Below, piece by piece: positions 56,309 through 64,000 of a DNA stretch of 64,000 bases. A program made the translations under genes and the position numbers. The notes under the pieces were generated by a model. That model worked only from the letters and a program-made list of their open reading frames with translations, searched no databases and had not been told where the DNA came from. This stretch comes from Pacificibacter marinus (GTDB taxonomy: Bacteria > Pseudomonadota > Alphaproteobacteria > Rhodobacterales > Rhodobacteraceae). Each line of letters begins with the position of its first letter. Within the stretch, counting starts at the first letter, position 1. The stretch spans positions 62,001 to 126,000 of the forward strand of contig NZ_JAHKPU010000030.1 of assembly GCF_018860505.1 (NCBI RefSeq), in the 5' to 3' direction.

Positions 56309-57241
56309 ATGACCGTAAATATTCTTTTTTCAGCACAAAACGGCCTATGGGATACCTATAAAGACGAACTGCCCGCAGCGCTGTCGGCGCAAGGTGTCAC
56401 TGCACAGATCAGCCCAAACATGCCCGCAGAGCAAACCGATTACATCGTCTATGCTCCTAACCCTGAACTTACAAACTTTGCCCCTTTCACGCGTACAAAA
56501 GCGGTTCTGAGCTTATGGGCGGGCGTGGAAACGATCGTCGGAAATGCCACTTTAACGCACCCTTTGTGCCGCATGGTGGACGAGGGATTAGAGCTTGGGA
56601 TGACCGAATGGGTTGTGGGTCATGTGATGCGCCACCATCTGGGGATGGATCCTCACATTCACGGATTGAACGGCCTTTGGGATCAAACCACACCGCCGCT
56701 GGCACGCGACAGACATGTCACTATTTTGGGGCTGGGTATGCTCGGTGGTGCTGCAGCCACGGCTCTGGCCTCACTTGGCTTTAACGTCACAGGCTGGTCA
56801 CGCAGCCCTAAAGACATCAAGGGTGTCACTTGTTTGCACGGTGTTGATGGGTTGAAACACGCCCTTCAGAGTGCTGAGATCTGCGTGCTGTTGTTGCCCA
56901 ATACAACCGAGACAGAAAACACTCTAAACGCTGAAACTCTGGCGATGATGCCACGCGGCGCTGTCATTTTAAACCCTGGGCGTGGGGTTTTGATTGATGA
57001 TAGCGCCTTGCTTTCAAGCCTTGAAAGCGGCCAAATTGGCCACGCCACATTGGATGTGTTTCGCGTCGAGCCCTTGCCCGAAACACATGTGTTTTGGCAG
57101 CACCCAAACATCACGGTAACACCGCATATCGCGGCAGACACGCGACCAAAGTCAGCGTCTCAGGTGATTGCAACCAACATCAAACGATCTGAAACGGGCC
57201 AGCCGTTGTTGCATCTTGTGGATCGCACAGCAGGTTACTAG
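56309..57241 (+). CDS. D-2-hydroxyacid dehydrogenase (glyoxylate/hydroxypyruvate reductase A-like)
   Basis: A 310-residue NAD(P)-dependent dehydrogenase of the GhrA type. The Rossmann motif is GLGMLGGAAATALASLGFNVTGWSRS, catalytic Arg is in NPGRGVLID, and the final catalytic His is in PHIAADTRP. It probably reduces glyoxylate or hydroxypyruvate. It begins 18 bases after rodA and may be co-transcribed with the cell-shape operon by chance of position. Confidence 0.88.
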   Translation: MTVNILFSAQNGLWDTYKDELPAALSAQGVTAQISPNMPAEQTDYIVYAPNPELTNFAPFTRTKAVLSLWAGVETIVGNATLTHPLCRMVDEGLELGMTEWVVGHVMRHHLGMDPHIHGLNGLWDQTTPPLARDRHVTILGLGMLGGAAATALASLGFNVTGWSRSPKDIKGVTCLHGVDGLKHALQSAEICVLLLPNTTETENTLNAETLAMMPRGAVILNPGRGVLIDDSALLSSLESGQIGHATLDVFRVEPLPETHVFWQHPNITVTPHIAADTRPKSASQVIATNIKRSETGQPLLHLVDRTAGY

Positions 57242-57271
57242 CACACAAGCAAACCATCTCGAAACTCGACC

Positions 57272-58075
57272 TTAACGCAAAATAGGCGGCTTGTTTGGGT
57301 CCATGCCGGGTGCAGATGGCCCCGTCGATTGCGGCTCTGGCTGCGGCAGATCAAAGCGCAACCCGTGACGTGCAAGAGCTGCACAAAGCGGGTCGCTGGG
57401 GGCAAAAAACGCAACATCCAAAGCGCCCGCCTCAATCCCTGAAAACGTCAAAGCCTCGGCCACCAATTGCGCCAACGCGCCTTCTGAGCCGGGCATGTGA
57501 TCGACATAGGCCAAAAGATGGGTTTTCGTGCCACCTTCATAAGTCACGCCCGCCAAATAAGCAACACGCGCCAAACCACCTGCAATCGCCAGTTTTGTAT
57601 CAAGCGCTGTGACCAGAGTTTCAGGCAGACCATGTGGCGGAGTAATTTCTTCCGGTTTGGCTTCGGCCTCGCTCGGGGCGTGGGCCAGCGTGTTTTTAAG
57701 CCAATCCATCGCCTCAGGCGGCAAAAGCATCTCAGACGGAGCGACTGTCAAATTCAACCCAAGACCAATACCCTGCCCCGCCAACATATCGGCCAAAACC
57801 CGTCCCGACAGAGCGGCATAGGGCGCTTCCCCTGCGAATTCTGCCAAGCGTTCTTCACGGTCAAACACCAAAACATAGCTTTGGTCTTCGACGGGAAACA
57901 CACGTGGCTCAATCGGGCCATCACCAATAGGTTCGGCATCCAGCAACAAAAACAACTCGCAATCGGCCAGCCGCTCAAAGAACCGCAACCGCAATGCGTC
58001 ATCGTTTTGGGCTGCCTCCATCGCAGCGTGGGCCACGTCAATTGGCGTAAGATCAGGCGTGGTTTGATCGGTCAT
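57272..58075 (-). CDS. SseB-family protein
   Basis: A 267-residue protein with the SseB N-terminal domain: LADCELFLLLDAEP, FPVEDQSYVLVFDREERLAEFAG, YAALSGRVLADMLAGQGIGLGLNL. The C-terminal part is less conserved. SseB-type proteins are of unclear function; the name comes from an E. coli serine-sensitivity gene. AGGAG lies 5 bases before the ATG. Confidence 0.8.
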   Translation of the reverse strand: MTDQTTPDLTPIDVAHAAMEAAQNDDALRLRFFERLADCELFLLLDAEPIGDGPIEPRVFPVEDQSYVLVFDREERLAEFAGEAPYAALSGRVLADMLAGQGIGLGLNLTVAPSEMLLPPEAMDWLKNTLAHAPSEAEAKPEEITPPHGLPETLVTALDTKLAIAGGLARVAYLAGVTYEGGTKTHLLAYVDHMPGSEGALAQLVAEALTFSGIEAGALDVAFFAPSDPLCAALARHGLRFDLPQPEPQSTGPSAPGMDPNKPPILR

Positions 58076-58539
58076 ACAAGCTCCTCTACCGACGCGAAAC
58101 TAGCCCATCACAACATAGGCCCAAACGGATCGGTTTGTTCGGTACAACCCGTATTGTTCTCAGGCCGAGGAGGCAAGCAAAACTGCATTCACATCGAGCA
58201 CGCAGATTCTATTGCTTAGAGCACACCAAAAAGTTACGAACGATCTGCACTTTTTCATGACAACCGCGTTTGCGATTATTTTGACAGATTGTATCCTTTA
58301 CAGACACAATGTGCCGCAATCGCGCTATGATTCTTCAGAATTATTTTTCAAGCGGTATCAAATTAACGCAAGCAGTATCAAATTAACGCAAGTTTACCCG
58401 CTTTATGACAAAGAATGATGTTCTGATGTGGATTAACCGCCTTTTGCGCGACATAATATGAACAAATTGAGTGCGTAAGACTCTCTTTAAGAAAAGTCCG
58501 TTAAGGATAAAATGAGCAAAGAAGTTTCGAGGCGTAACG
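58076..58539. other. 464-base AT-rich intergenic region upstream of kpsT
   Basis: No credible gene. It separates divergent SseB-type and kpsT genes. A TTGACA at 58281-58286 and a TATGAT at 58326-58331 lie in the plus direction but are not at standard spacing to each other. The 20-bp tandem repeat at 58351-58390 is the most striking element. The kpsT ribosome-binding site GAGG is near 58531. Confidence 0.55.
58351..58390. repeat. 20-bp tandem repeat upstream of kpsT, two copies
   Basis: AGCGGTATCAAATTAACGCA at 58351-58370 is followed directly by AGCAGTATCAAATTAACGCA at 58371-58390, one base different. It lies 150 bases before kpsT, just after a possible TATGAT, so it could be a repeated activator or repressor site (two turns of helix apart) or a slippage product. 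Confidence 0.65.
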
Positions 58540-59193
58540 ATGCTCGAGTTTGATAATGTCAGCAAGTCCTTTTGGACAGGCACACAGCGCAAGGTGATCC
58601 TTGATCGGGCCTCCTTTCGGGTAGAGCTTGGTAATTCACTTGGCATTTTGGCCCCCAATGGCACGGGCAAAACCACGATCATCAACATGATGAGCGGGTT
58701 GGAAAAGCCTGACGAGGGCGATATTCGCCGCGGCTGTCGCATTTCCTTTCCTTTGGGCTTCATGGGCGGACTGATCGGCAAACATACTGGGCGCGAAAAC
58801 GTCCGCTTTATTGCGCAGCTCTACGATCTTGACCCTGATTACGTCGAAGCCTTTTGCAGATGGCTATGTGACATAAACGAATATTTCGATATGCCTGTAG
58901 GCACCTATTCGTCTGGCATGCGCTCACGGCTGTCATTCGCGCTGCTGTTGGCACTCGACTTTGACATTTACCTGATCGACGAAGGCATGCCATCCACTGC
59001 GGATGTCAATTTCAACCGCAAAGCTGGCGCAATCTTGCGCGAGAGGCTAGAGAAAGCCACAATCATTGTGGTGTCTCACCAAGCCTCCACATTAGAAAAA
59101 TTCTGTCGATCCGCTGCAGTCCTACGCAAAGGAAAGTTGCATATGTTCGACACATTAGAAGAGGCAAAAGTGCTCTATGACTACGAAGCCTAA
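58540..59193 (+). CDS. kpsT: Capsule polysaccharide export ATPase (KpsT type)
   Basis: A 217-residue ABC ATPase of the polysaccharide-export branch. Walker A is APNGTGKTT near residue 45, the signature is YSSGMRSRLS, typical of KpsT/CtrD/BexA, and Walker B is DIYLIDEGM. It should power export of a lipid-linked polysaccharide through a KpsM-type permease. The permease is not in this window. GAGG lies about 7 bases before the ATG. It overlaps the following kpsE-type gene by 17 bases. Confidence 0.92.
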   Translation: MLEFDNVSKSFWTGTQRKVILDRASFRVELGNSLGILAPNGTGKTTIINMMSGLEKPDEGDIRRGCRISFPLGFMGGLIGKHTGRENVRFIAQLYDLDPDYVEAFCRWLCDINEYFDMPVGTYSSGMRSRLSFALLLALDFDIYLIDEGMPSTADVNFNRKAGAILRERLEKATIIVVSHQASTLEKFCRSAAVLRKGKLHMFDTLEEAKVLYDYEA

Positions 59194-60991
59194 AGCCCAA
59201 AAGTTTCGCGTCCGCAGGTCTCCGCGCGCAGTAAGCATGTCTGACGCAGCTGCACGCGTCGACGCGCCGCAAACTCCCGCAGCGGCACCAGCCAATGTAT
59301 CGACGCAACACCCAACAACAGCTGCTGCGCAAACGGCGCCGCCTCCCACGCCTCGCGCACCTGTTGATGACTCGCGACTGTTTGATAACGGTGGCGATGA
59401 TGATGGCTTTGGCAACGTCCCATTTCCGGGTGCAGCTGCCGCACAACCACGCCCTGCGGCCACGCAGCGCCGTACATCCCGCGGCGCTATTTCGGACGCT
59501 TTGGCCTCTAACGCACAAAAAACCGCCGCAGCCACTGGCGATGTCACACCTGCCGATGAAATGTCCGTGGACCAAGACATCGACACGATTAAACGCGAGG
59601 GTCTGACGGGGCGCCAGTTACGCATGGCGCGGCGCGTGGCGCAAAAGCATGGCCTTGCACCGACATCCGATTTCGATGCCGTGCGGTTGCTGCGCCAAAA
59701 GGGGATCGATCCCTTCCAACGCTCGGCCATGCTCGACATGGTCACCACCGAAGATGACGCAAATCTTCCCGCGACCACGGGTAACAAGCTGCCCAAAACC
59801 ATCGAAACCGCCCCGATGCCGTCCGCTGACGTTATGGAACGGTTATCGCGCGAAAGTGAAATTTCACAAATCCAGCTCGATATTGCGAAACGACGTCGCC
59901 GTAAAACGATGCTGCTTGTCTCTCGTCTGGCTGTATTTGTCGGCATTCCCACATTTTTGTCCGCGCTCTATTTTTACACGATCGCCACGCCGATGTACGC
60001 CACAAAATCAGCCTTTGTGATCCAACAAGCCGATTCTGCTTCGGCTGGTACTGGCGGTCTTTTTTCAGGATCACCTTTAGGTGGGTCGCAAGATTCCATT
60101 GCCGTTCAGGATTACCTTGAAAGTCGTGACGCCATGTTGCGTCTTGATGCCGACGTTGGTTTTAAAAGTCATTTCGCCTCAGAAGCCATCGATTCCATCC
60201 AGCGCCTGCCCGAGAACCCGACCAATGAGAAGGCCTATAAAGTCTACTCAAAACGCGTCAGCATTGGCTATGATCCGACCGAAGGTTTGCTGAAAATGGA
60301 AGTGGTCGCAGCAGATCCGAATGTGTCGAAACAGTTCAGTGACGCCTTGATCAAATACGCAGAGGAACGGGTGGACAATCTCACACAGCGCAAGCGCGAA
60401 GACCAAATGAAGGGAGCGCGCGAAAGCTTGGAAGACGCCGAACTCAAAATGGATGAAGCCCAAGAAAGCGTAGTGCTCTTGCAAGAACAACTGGGCATCA
60501 TTTCACCAGAGGCCGAAACCGGCGCGTTGATGGGACAGATTTCGACGTTTGAAACCCAGCTACAACAAAAGCAATTGCAACTGCAGCAACTTTTGGACAA
60601 CGCCCGCCCCAACCAAGCGCGCGTCGAAGGCGTCAGAGGCGACATTGGCCGATTGGAAGGCACCGTAGCCAATTTACGCGCGCAGATGACTGAGGCGACA
60701 GGTTCGTCAAGTTCTTTGGCCCGTATCTCGGCTGAGTTACGCATGGCAGAAGTTGATCTTCAAACCCGCCAAATGATGGCACAACAAGCCATTCAATCGC
60801 TCGAGGTGGCCCGTATCGAAGCCAACAGGCAAACACGTTACCTGTCGCTAAGCTCTAGCCCTGTAGCGCCAGATGAGCCCACCTATCCGCGCAAGTTTGA
60901 AAACACCATTTTGGCGTTCTTACTGTTCTCAGGCATCTATCTGCTGGCCTCTCTCACCGCTGCAGTGCTGCGTGAACAGGTTTCGGCGTAA
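59177..60991 (+). CDS. kpsE: Capsule polysaccharide export inner-membrane protein (KpsE type), N-terminally extended
   Basis: A 604-residue member of the KpsE/CtrB/BexC (PCP-3) family. The C-terminal 370 residues are standard: a transmembrane helix near 242-262, the periplasmic MYATKSAFVIQQ region, a coiled coil (about 400-540) and a final helix near 575-597. The N-terminal 235 residues are unusual: a Pro/Ala-rich, basic, probably disordered stretch, then a charged helical segment (REGLTGRQLRMARRVAQKHG with LLRQKGIDPFQR). That part is cytoplasmic and might interact with biosynthetic enzymes. It starts inside kpsT. Confidence 0.9.
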   Translation: MTTKPKAQKFRVRRSPRAVSMSDAAARVDAPQTPAAAPANVSTQHPTTAAAQTAPPPTPRAPVDDSRLFDNGGDDDGFGNVPFPGAAAAQPRPAATQRRTSRGAISDALASNAQKTAAATGDVTPADEMSVDQDIDTIKREGLTGRQLRMARRVAQKHGLAPTSDFDAVRLLRQKGIDPFQRSAMLDMVTTEDDANLPATTGNKLPKTIETAPMPSADVMERLSRESEISQIQLDIAKRRRRKTMLLVSRLAVFVGIPTFLSALYFYTIATPMYATKSAFVIQQADSASAGTGGLFSGSPLGGSQDSIAVQDYLESRDAMLRLDADVGFKSHFASEAIDSIQRLPENPTNEKAYKVYSKRVSIGYDPTEGLLKMEVVAADPNVSKQFSDALIKYAEERVDNLTQRKREDQMKGARESLEDAELKMDEAQESVVLLQEQLGIISPEAETGALMGQISTFETQLQQKQLQLQQLLDNARPNQARVEGVRGDIGRLEGTVANLRAQMTEATGSSSSLARISAELRMAEVDLQTRQMMAQQAIQSLEVARIEANRQTRYLSLSSSPVAPDEPTYPRKFENTILAFLLFSGIYLLASLTAAVLREQVSA

Positions 60992-61018
60992 ATCTAATAA
61001 ATTTTGATAATAAACATT

Positions 61019-61046
61019 TAAGGGCGCCCATCGTGGCGTCCTTTTT
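61019..61046 (+). terminator. Terminator of the kpsT-kpsE unit
   Basis: AAGGGCGCC pairs with GGCGTCCTT (one G-T pair), followed by six T. It lies 28 bases after the kpsE stop. Confidence 0.85.
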
Positions 61047-61238
61047 TATGGGGTATTGTTTTGCGAGCTGATTTATTTACAGCCCTCATTAGACGTCAAC
61101 GATCAACACATTCCGCCCTTACCCTTCTCACGTCTCAGAATTCGGTGCATTTTGGCGCGCCGAGGCCGCACAAAGCCGGTTCCATCGCCGCCTTTGAAAA
61201 TTTTCTTATTCGAGTTTCCAAATTTGTGCAAAAAGGGG

Positions 61239-61267
61239 TTGCACAGCCCGCAACGACAGACTAATCA
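61239..61267 (+). promoter_or_regulatory. Promoter of tRNA-Gln
   Basis: TTGCAC at 61239-61244 and TAATCA at 61262-61267, 17 bases apart, 11 bases before the tRNA 5' end. Fit to the sigma-70-type consensus is fair. Confidence 0.55.
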
Positions 61268-61278
61268 ACGCTCCAAGT

Positions 61279-61353
61279 TGGGGTGTAGCCAAGTGGTAAG
61301 GCAACGCTTTTTGGTAGCGTGTACCGTAGGTTCGAATCCTACCACCCCAGCCA
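61279..61353 (+). tRNA. tRNA-Gln (anticodon TTG)
   Basis: A 75-base cloverleaf beginning TGGGGTG and closing CACCCCA, G, CCA (61351-61353 encoded). Anticodon stem ACGCT/AGCGT has loop TTTTGGT, so the anticodon is TTG at 61311-61313, reading CAA. T loop TTCGAAT is intact. Confidence 0.95.
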
Positions 61354-61388
61354 TTTCCACCACGATAATATGGCATAGACCCCGCAGA

Positions 61389-61721
61389 CTAGCCTGCTGA
61401 GGAATGCCCCAGATTTATGCCCCTGTGGTCTGTTACTTCTTCTTCTACTAGGAGGGAGGGGGAATAGGTATAAGTAATGAAGTAGAACGGGTGTGTAGAG
61501 GGACTGATAGCTCCAGCATCCTCATCCAGCCCAATGAAGGCGTTCGAGGTCTTCAAGCAGGCACCAAGAGCCGCCTCAGATGCTAGGGCCATGGCCTGCT
61601 TCAGTTCACCGACACGGGTATCGTCAACGATGAAGCTATCATGCACAGACAAGACAGGAACACCCTGAGCCGTAAAATGACACTGATCCTCTGCCCCTCG
61701 TTCATGTATAGTCTGAACCAT
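61389..61721 (-). pseudogene. Truncated gene fragment behind tRNA-Gln, polymerase/replicase-like C-terminus
   Basis: A 110-codon frame on the minus strand. It contains PVLSVHDSFIVDD followed by a helix (LKQAMALASEAALG), which resembles the C-terminal His-Asp-Ser-Phe block of phage or plasmid replication proteins. There is no credible start: its left end (5') runs into the imuA start region on the other strand, so only the 3' part of a once larger gene remains. It points at the tRNA-Gln 3' end, 36 bases away, the typical location of an integrated element remnant. The identity of the parent protein is a tentative match by motif only. Confidence 0.5.
61700..61720 (+). promoter_or_regulatory. imuA promoter with GTTC/GAAC dyad, probably leaderless
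   Basis: TATAGT at 61707-61712 is a good -10 box and lies 7 bases before the imuA ATG at 61720, which would make the mRNA leaderless; no ribosome-binding site is present. GTTC (61700-61703) and GAAC (61715-61718) flank it in inverted orientation, 11 bases apart. A repressor bound there would cover the -10. This is not the GTTC-N7-GTTC direct repeat described for alphaproteobacterial LexA, so LexA control is only a possibility. Confidence 0.4.
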
Positions 61722-62298
61722 GACGGCCTTCGAATCTCACTTCCCCCCAATGCCTGCCCGCACCCATGAGGTTTGCGGCTCCTCGGCGCATGCCTTTGCC
61801 CTTGCCCTTGCGGGGCAAGTGTCGCGTGCCAAGGGGAGCTCGGTGGTTTGGGTGCGTGAGGCGTGGAATTCCGTGCAATTGAACCCCCTAGGGTTTGAGA
61901 CCTACCTCGACCCGCATCAGCTTTTGGTCGCGCAGGCACCGAGCCATATTGATGTTTTGGCGTCGGCGGAAGAAGCGCTGCGTTCGGGGCGTGTTGCCTT
62001 GGTGGTCATGGAATTGAGCAAATCCGTTGGCCTGACCGAAGGGCGGCGGTTGCAGCTTGCCGCGCAACAGGGCGGGTCGATGGGCCTGTGCCTTCTACCT
62101 GAGGGCATGGGCAGCAATGCAGCGCAAAGCCGCTGGCACTGCGCCCCGCTCTTTGATGCGACAAACACATCGGAGGACTCGACTCTTCAACGATGGAAAA
62201 TTATAAAGAACAAATCAGGAACATTAAGAGCGTGGAATGTGAAGTGGAATGCGCAAGCGCGTCGTATCAATGTGGTTTCAGAGGCTGCCCAGCGATAG
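61720..62298 (+). CDS. imuA: ImuA-family SOS mutagenesis protein
   Basis: A 192-residue RecA-like protein, degenerate and without a clear Walker A. Family features include EVCGSSAHAFALALAG at the beginning and LVVMELSKSVGLTEGRRLQLAAQQGGSMGLCLLP in the centre. ImuA works with ImuB and DnaE2 in damage-induced mutagenesis. The family call rests on position before imuB as well as on sequence. It overlaps imuB by 50 bases. Confidence 0.85.
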   Translation: MTAFESHFPPMPARTHEVCGSSAHAFALALAGQVSRAKGSSVVWVREAWNSVQLNPLGFETYLDPHQLLVAQAPSHIDVLASAEEALRSGRVALVVMELSKSVGLTEGRRLQLAAQQGGSMGLCLLPEGMGSNAAQSRWHCAPLFDATNTSEDSTLQRWKIIKNKSGTLRAWNVKWNAQARRINVVSEAAQR

Positions 62299-63712
62299 GG
62301 CTTTGCGCGCATGTGCGCAGGTCACAGCCAATGACAACCGTCCTTTTGTGCTCACGCATCACGAAAAAAACACTGACCGCATCTATTGCCTGAATCGCTC
62401 TGCCGAAGCGCAGGGATTGCATCGAGGCATGGGGTTTTCTGACGCGCGTGCCTATTGCCCCGAGCTACAAAGCCAGCCTGCAGATACCGTCGCCGATGCG
62501 CGTTTTTTGCAGATGCTCGCACGGTGGAGCAAGCGGTATTGCCCTTGGGTGGGCCTTGATGGCGCCGATGGGCTGGTGCTCAATATCGCGGGGTCGGCGC
62601 ATCTGTTTGGTGGAGAGGCGGCGATGCTTGATGACATGCGCCATCGCCTCGCCCGCGCAGGGTTAAACGCCCGCATCGCGGCGGCAAACACACGCGGCGC
62701 AGCCTGGGCGCTCACCCACTACGGGCGTGGCGCTGGGGATGATATCCGCACCCTGCCCGTCACAGCGCTGCGTCTTGATGCCAAAACCGACATCGCGTTA
62801 CAGCGTCTGGGGCTGCGTAGAATATCCGATCTTGTCGATCTACCCCGCGCCACGATTGCGCGTCGTTTTGGCCCTGATGTGGTGTTGCGTCTGGATCAGG
62901 CTATGGGGGCGCAAGACGAGGTCATCGCACCCTTGGGCGAGGTGCCACATTACGGTGTGCGACTGACATTTCCCGACCCGATCGGCTTAACGGAAGACGT
63001 GATGATGGGGACAAAGCGCCTCTTGGCGCGGTTGTGTGAAAAGCTCAAAGAGCAAGACATGGGCGCGCGCAAGTTGCAACTCACTCTGCGCCGTGTGGAT
63101 CAAAGCGCGCAACAGGTCGAGCTGCGTCTGGCCGCCCCCATGCGCGATGCCGCACGGGTTTTGCCCTTGTTCGAACGCGGGGTGAATGCGGTCGATGCGG
63201 GGTTCGGTATTGATCAACTCCGCCTTGAAGCCACACAGGTAGAGCCGCTTTTACCCGCGCAAATCACGACAACCACGGCGGCACGTCCCGATGGGCTGGA
63301 TGACTTGGTCACGCGCCTCGGCAACCGCATCGGGCTTGAGAATATCCAGCGGTTTTTACCAGCCGACAGCCATATTCCCGAGCGCAGTTTCCAGATCGCA
63401 CCGGCGGCCTATAGCGAAGCGCAAGGCACATGGGCGCGCCATCGTCCGCGCCCGCTGAAACTCTTCGTCCCCGAGCCGATTGCGGGCGTGGGATCGCAGC
63501 CCCCCGTTCGGTTCCGCTGGCGACGGATGACGCTCACAACTGGGCGCAGCACGGGCCCTGAACGCATCGCGCCACAGTGGTGGCTGCCTGATGAGGCGTG
63601 GCGGTCCGGCGTACGTGACTATTGGAAAGTTGACACCTGCGAAGGACGGCGATTGTGGCTGTTCTACACGCCGCAAACCCCTGGATGGTTTGTGCATGGG
63701 GAATTTGCATGA
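62249..63712 (+). CDS. imuB: ImuB, inactive Y-family polymerase
   Basis: A 487-residue protein of the Y-family polymerase fold. It has LPSDRALRA at the start, [22 protein letters not shown] in the palm/finger region, and a [14 protein letters not shown] block where active polymerases carry the catalytic acidic pair. ImuB proteins are thought to be non-catalytic hubs that bind the beta clamp and recruit DnaE2. The start at 62249 is chosen for length; MWFQRLP at 62270 is an alternative. It overlaps dnaE2 by ATGA. Confidence 0.9.
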   Translation: MRKRVVSMWFQRLPSDRALRACAQVTANDNRPFVLTHHEKNTDRIYCLNRSAEAQGLHRGMGFSDARAYCPELQSQPADTVADARFLQMLARWSKRYCPWVGLDGADGLVLNIAGSAHLFGGEAAMLDDMRHRLARAGLNARIAAANTRGAAWALTHYGRGAGDDIRTLPVTALRLDAKTDIALQRLGLRRISDLVDLPRATIARRFGPDVVLRLDQAMGAQDEVIAPLGEVPHYGVRLTFPDPIGLTEDVMMGTKRLLARLCEKLKEQDMGARKLQLTLRRVDQSAQQVELRLAAPMRDAARVLPLFERGVNAVDAGFGIDQLRLEATQVEPLLPAQITTTTAARPDGLDDLVTRLGNRIGLENIQRFLPADSHIPERSFQIAPAAYSEAQGTWARHRPRPLKLFVPEPIAGVGSQPPVRFRWRRMTLTTGRSTGPERIAPQWWLPDEAWRSGVRDYWKVDTCEGRRLWLFYTPQTPGWFVHGEFA

Positions 63713-64000
63713 GTGCTCGTAACCCATCCCTTAATCCCGGATATGCCGAGTTATGCTGCACGTCCAATTTCACCTTTCTGCACGGTGCATCACACCCCGA
63801 GGAGCTGATCTCCCGAGCAGCAAACCTTGGCCTTACCGCCATAGCTATCACAGATCACAACTCGTTGGCCGGCGTGGTGCGCGCGTATTCGGCGCTCAAG
63901 GAACTGCGCCGCGAGCACGGCGAGAATATCCCCCTGCCCAAGCTGATCATCGGCGCCCGCCTGATCTTGCGCGACAGCGATACGCATTGGATTGCCCTGC
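63709..64000 (+). CDS. dnaE2: Error-prone DNA polymerase DnaE2, 5' part
   Basis: The first 97 codons of a C-family polymerase: [21 protein letters not shown] is the opening of the PHP domain, followed by [19 protein letters not shown]. It is cut by the window's right edge. Its place after imuA-imuB with a four-base overlap identifies it as DnaE2 rather than the replicative DnaE. Confidence 0.93.
   Translation, partial: MSARNPSLNPGYAELCCTSNFTFLHGASHPEELISRAANLGLTAIAITDHNSLAGVVRAYSALKELRREHGENIPLPKLIIGARLILRDSDTHWIAL

Noticed and set aside
61700-61720. A standard LexA box before imuA
   Set aside because: The half-sites are inverted and 11 bases apart; the known alphaproteobacterial box is GTTC-N7-GTTC. 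It was kept only as a tentative operator.

Overview
The window reads as chromosomal DNA of a marine alphaproteobacterium, most likely of the order Rhodobacterales (Roseobacter group). This is inferred from gene content, not from a database search: a class I lysyl-tRNA synthetase, a small NDUFS4-type complex I accessory protein beside tRNA-Arg, imuA-imuB-dnaE2, a leuA leader peptide, Kps-type capsule export proteins with a long N-terminal extension, and dense housekeeping genes of moderate GC.

Region 1 (1-10.9 kb) is an accessory island. It holds a large TniQ/TnsD-like transposon targeting protein, an SbcD-like metallophosphoesterase coupled to a 1,144-residue SbcC/YhaN-like ATPase, and an OLD-family ATPase/TOPRIM nuclease overlapping a UvrD-like helicase, which together form a Gabija (GajAB) pair. 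All genes point the same way, and the island stops at inverted repeats about 10 bp from the 3' end of tRNA-Arg(TCT). This is the most promising part of the window: a mobile element with one known anti-phage system and one adjacent, uncharacterised nuclease/ATPase pair.

Region 2 (11-29 kb) is core genome broken by single accessory genes. Core: complex I subunit, uvrB, rhodanese, HugZ-like flavoprotein, lysK, a TerB-like protein, dacB, nadD, ettA. Accessory: an McrB-N/HNH nuclease directly after uvrB, a beta-helix protein, an unknown 253-residue protein, and a nucleoside-deoxyribosyltransferase/TIR-like protein flanked by large palindromes.

Region 3 (28-47.5 kb) has membrane proteins, cspA, a PhnA-type zinc protein, tamA-tamB, trxC, the glycine cleavage operon gcvTHP behind a tandem glycine riboswitch, gltX, a zincin, a YegD-type Hsp70, glutamine-dependent nadE, and an exported MORN-repeat protein.

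Region 4 (47.5-64 kb) has leuA behind a leader peptide with four consecutive Leu codons, an alcohol-dehydrogenase-like reductase, the cell-shape operon mreBCD-mrdA-rodA, a hydroxyacid dehydrogenase, an SseB-family protein, a kpsT-kpsE pair, tRNA-Gln(TTG) with a truncated foreign gene behind it, and the SOS mutagenesis cassette imuA-imuB-dnaE2, which runs off the right edge. No CRISPR array, rRNA or replication origin was seen.
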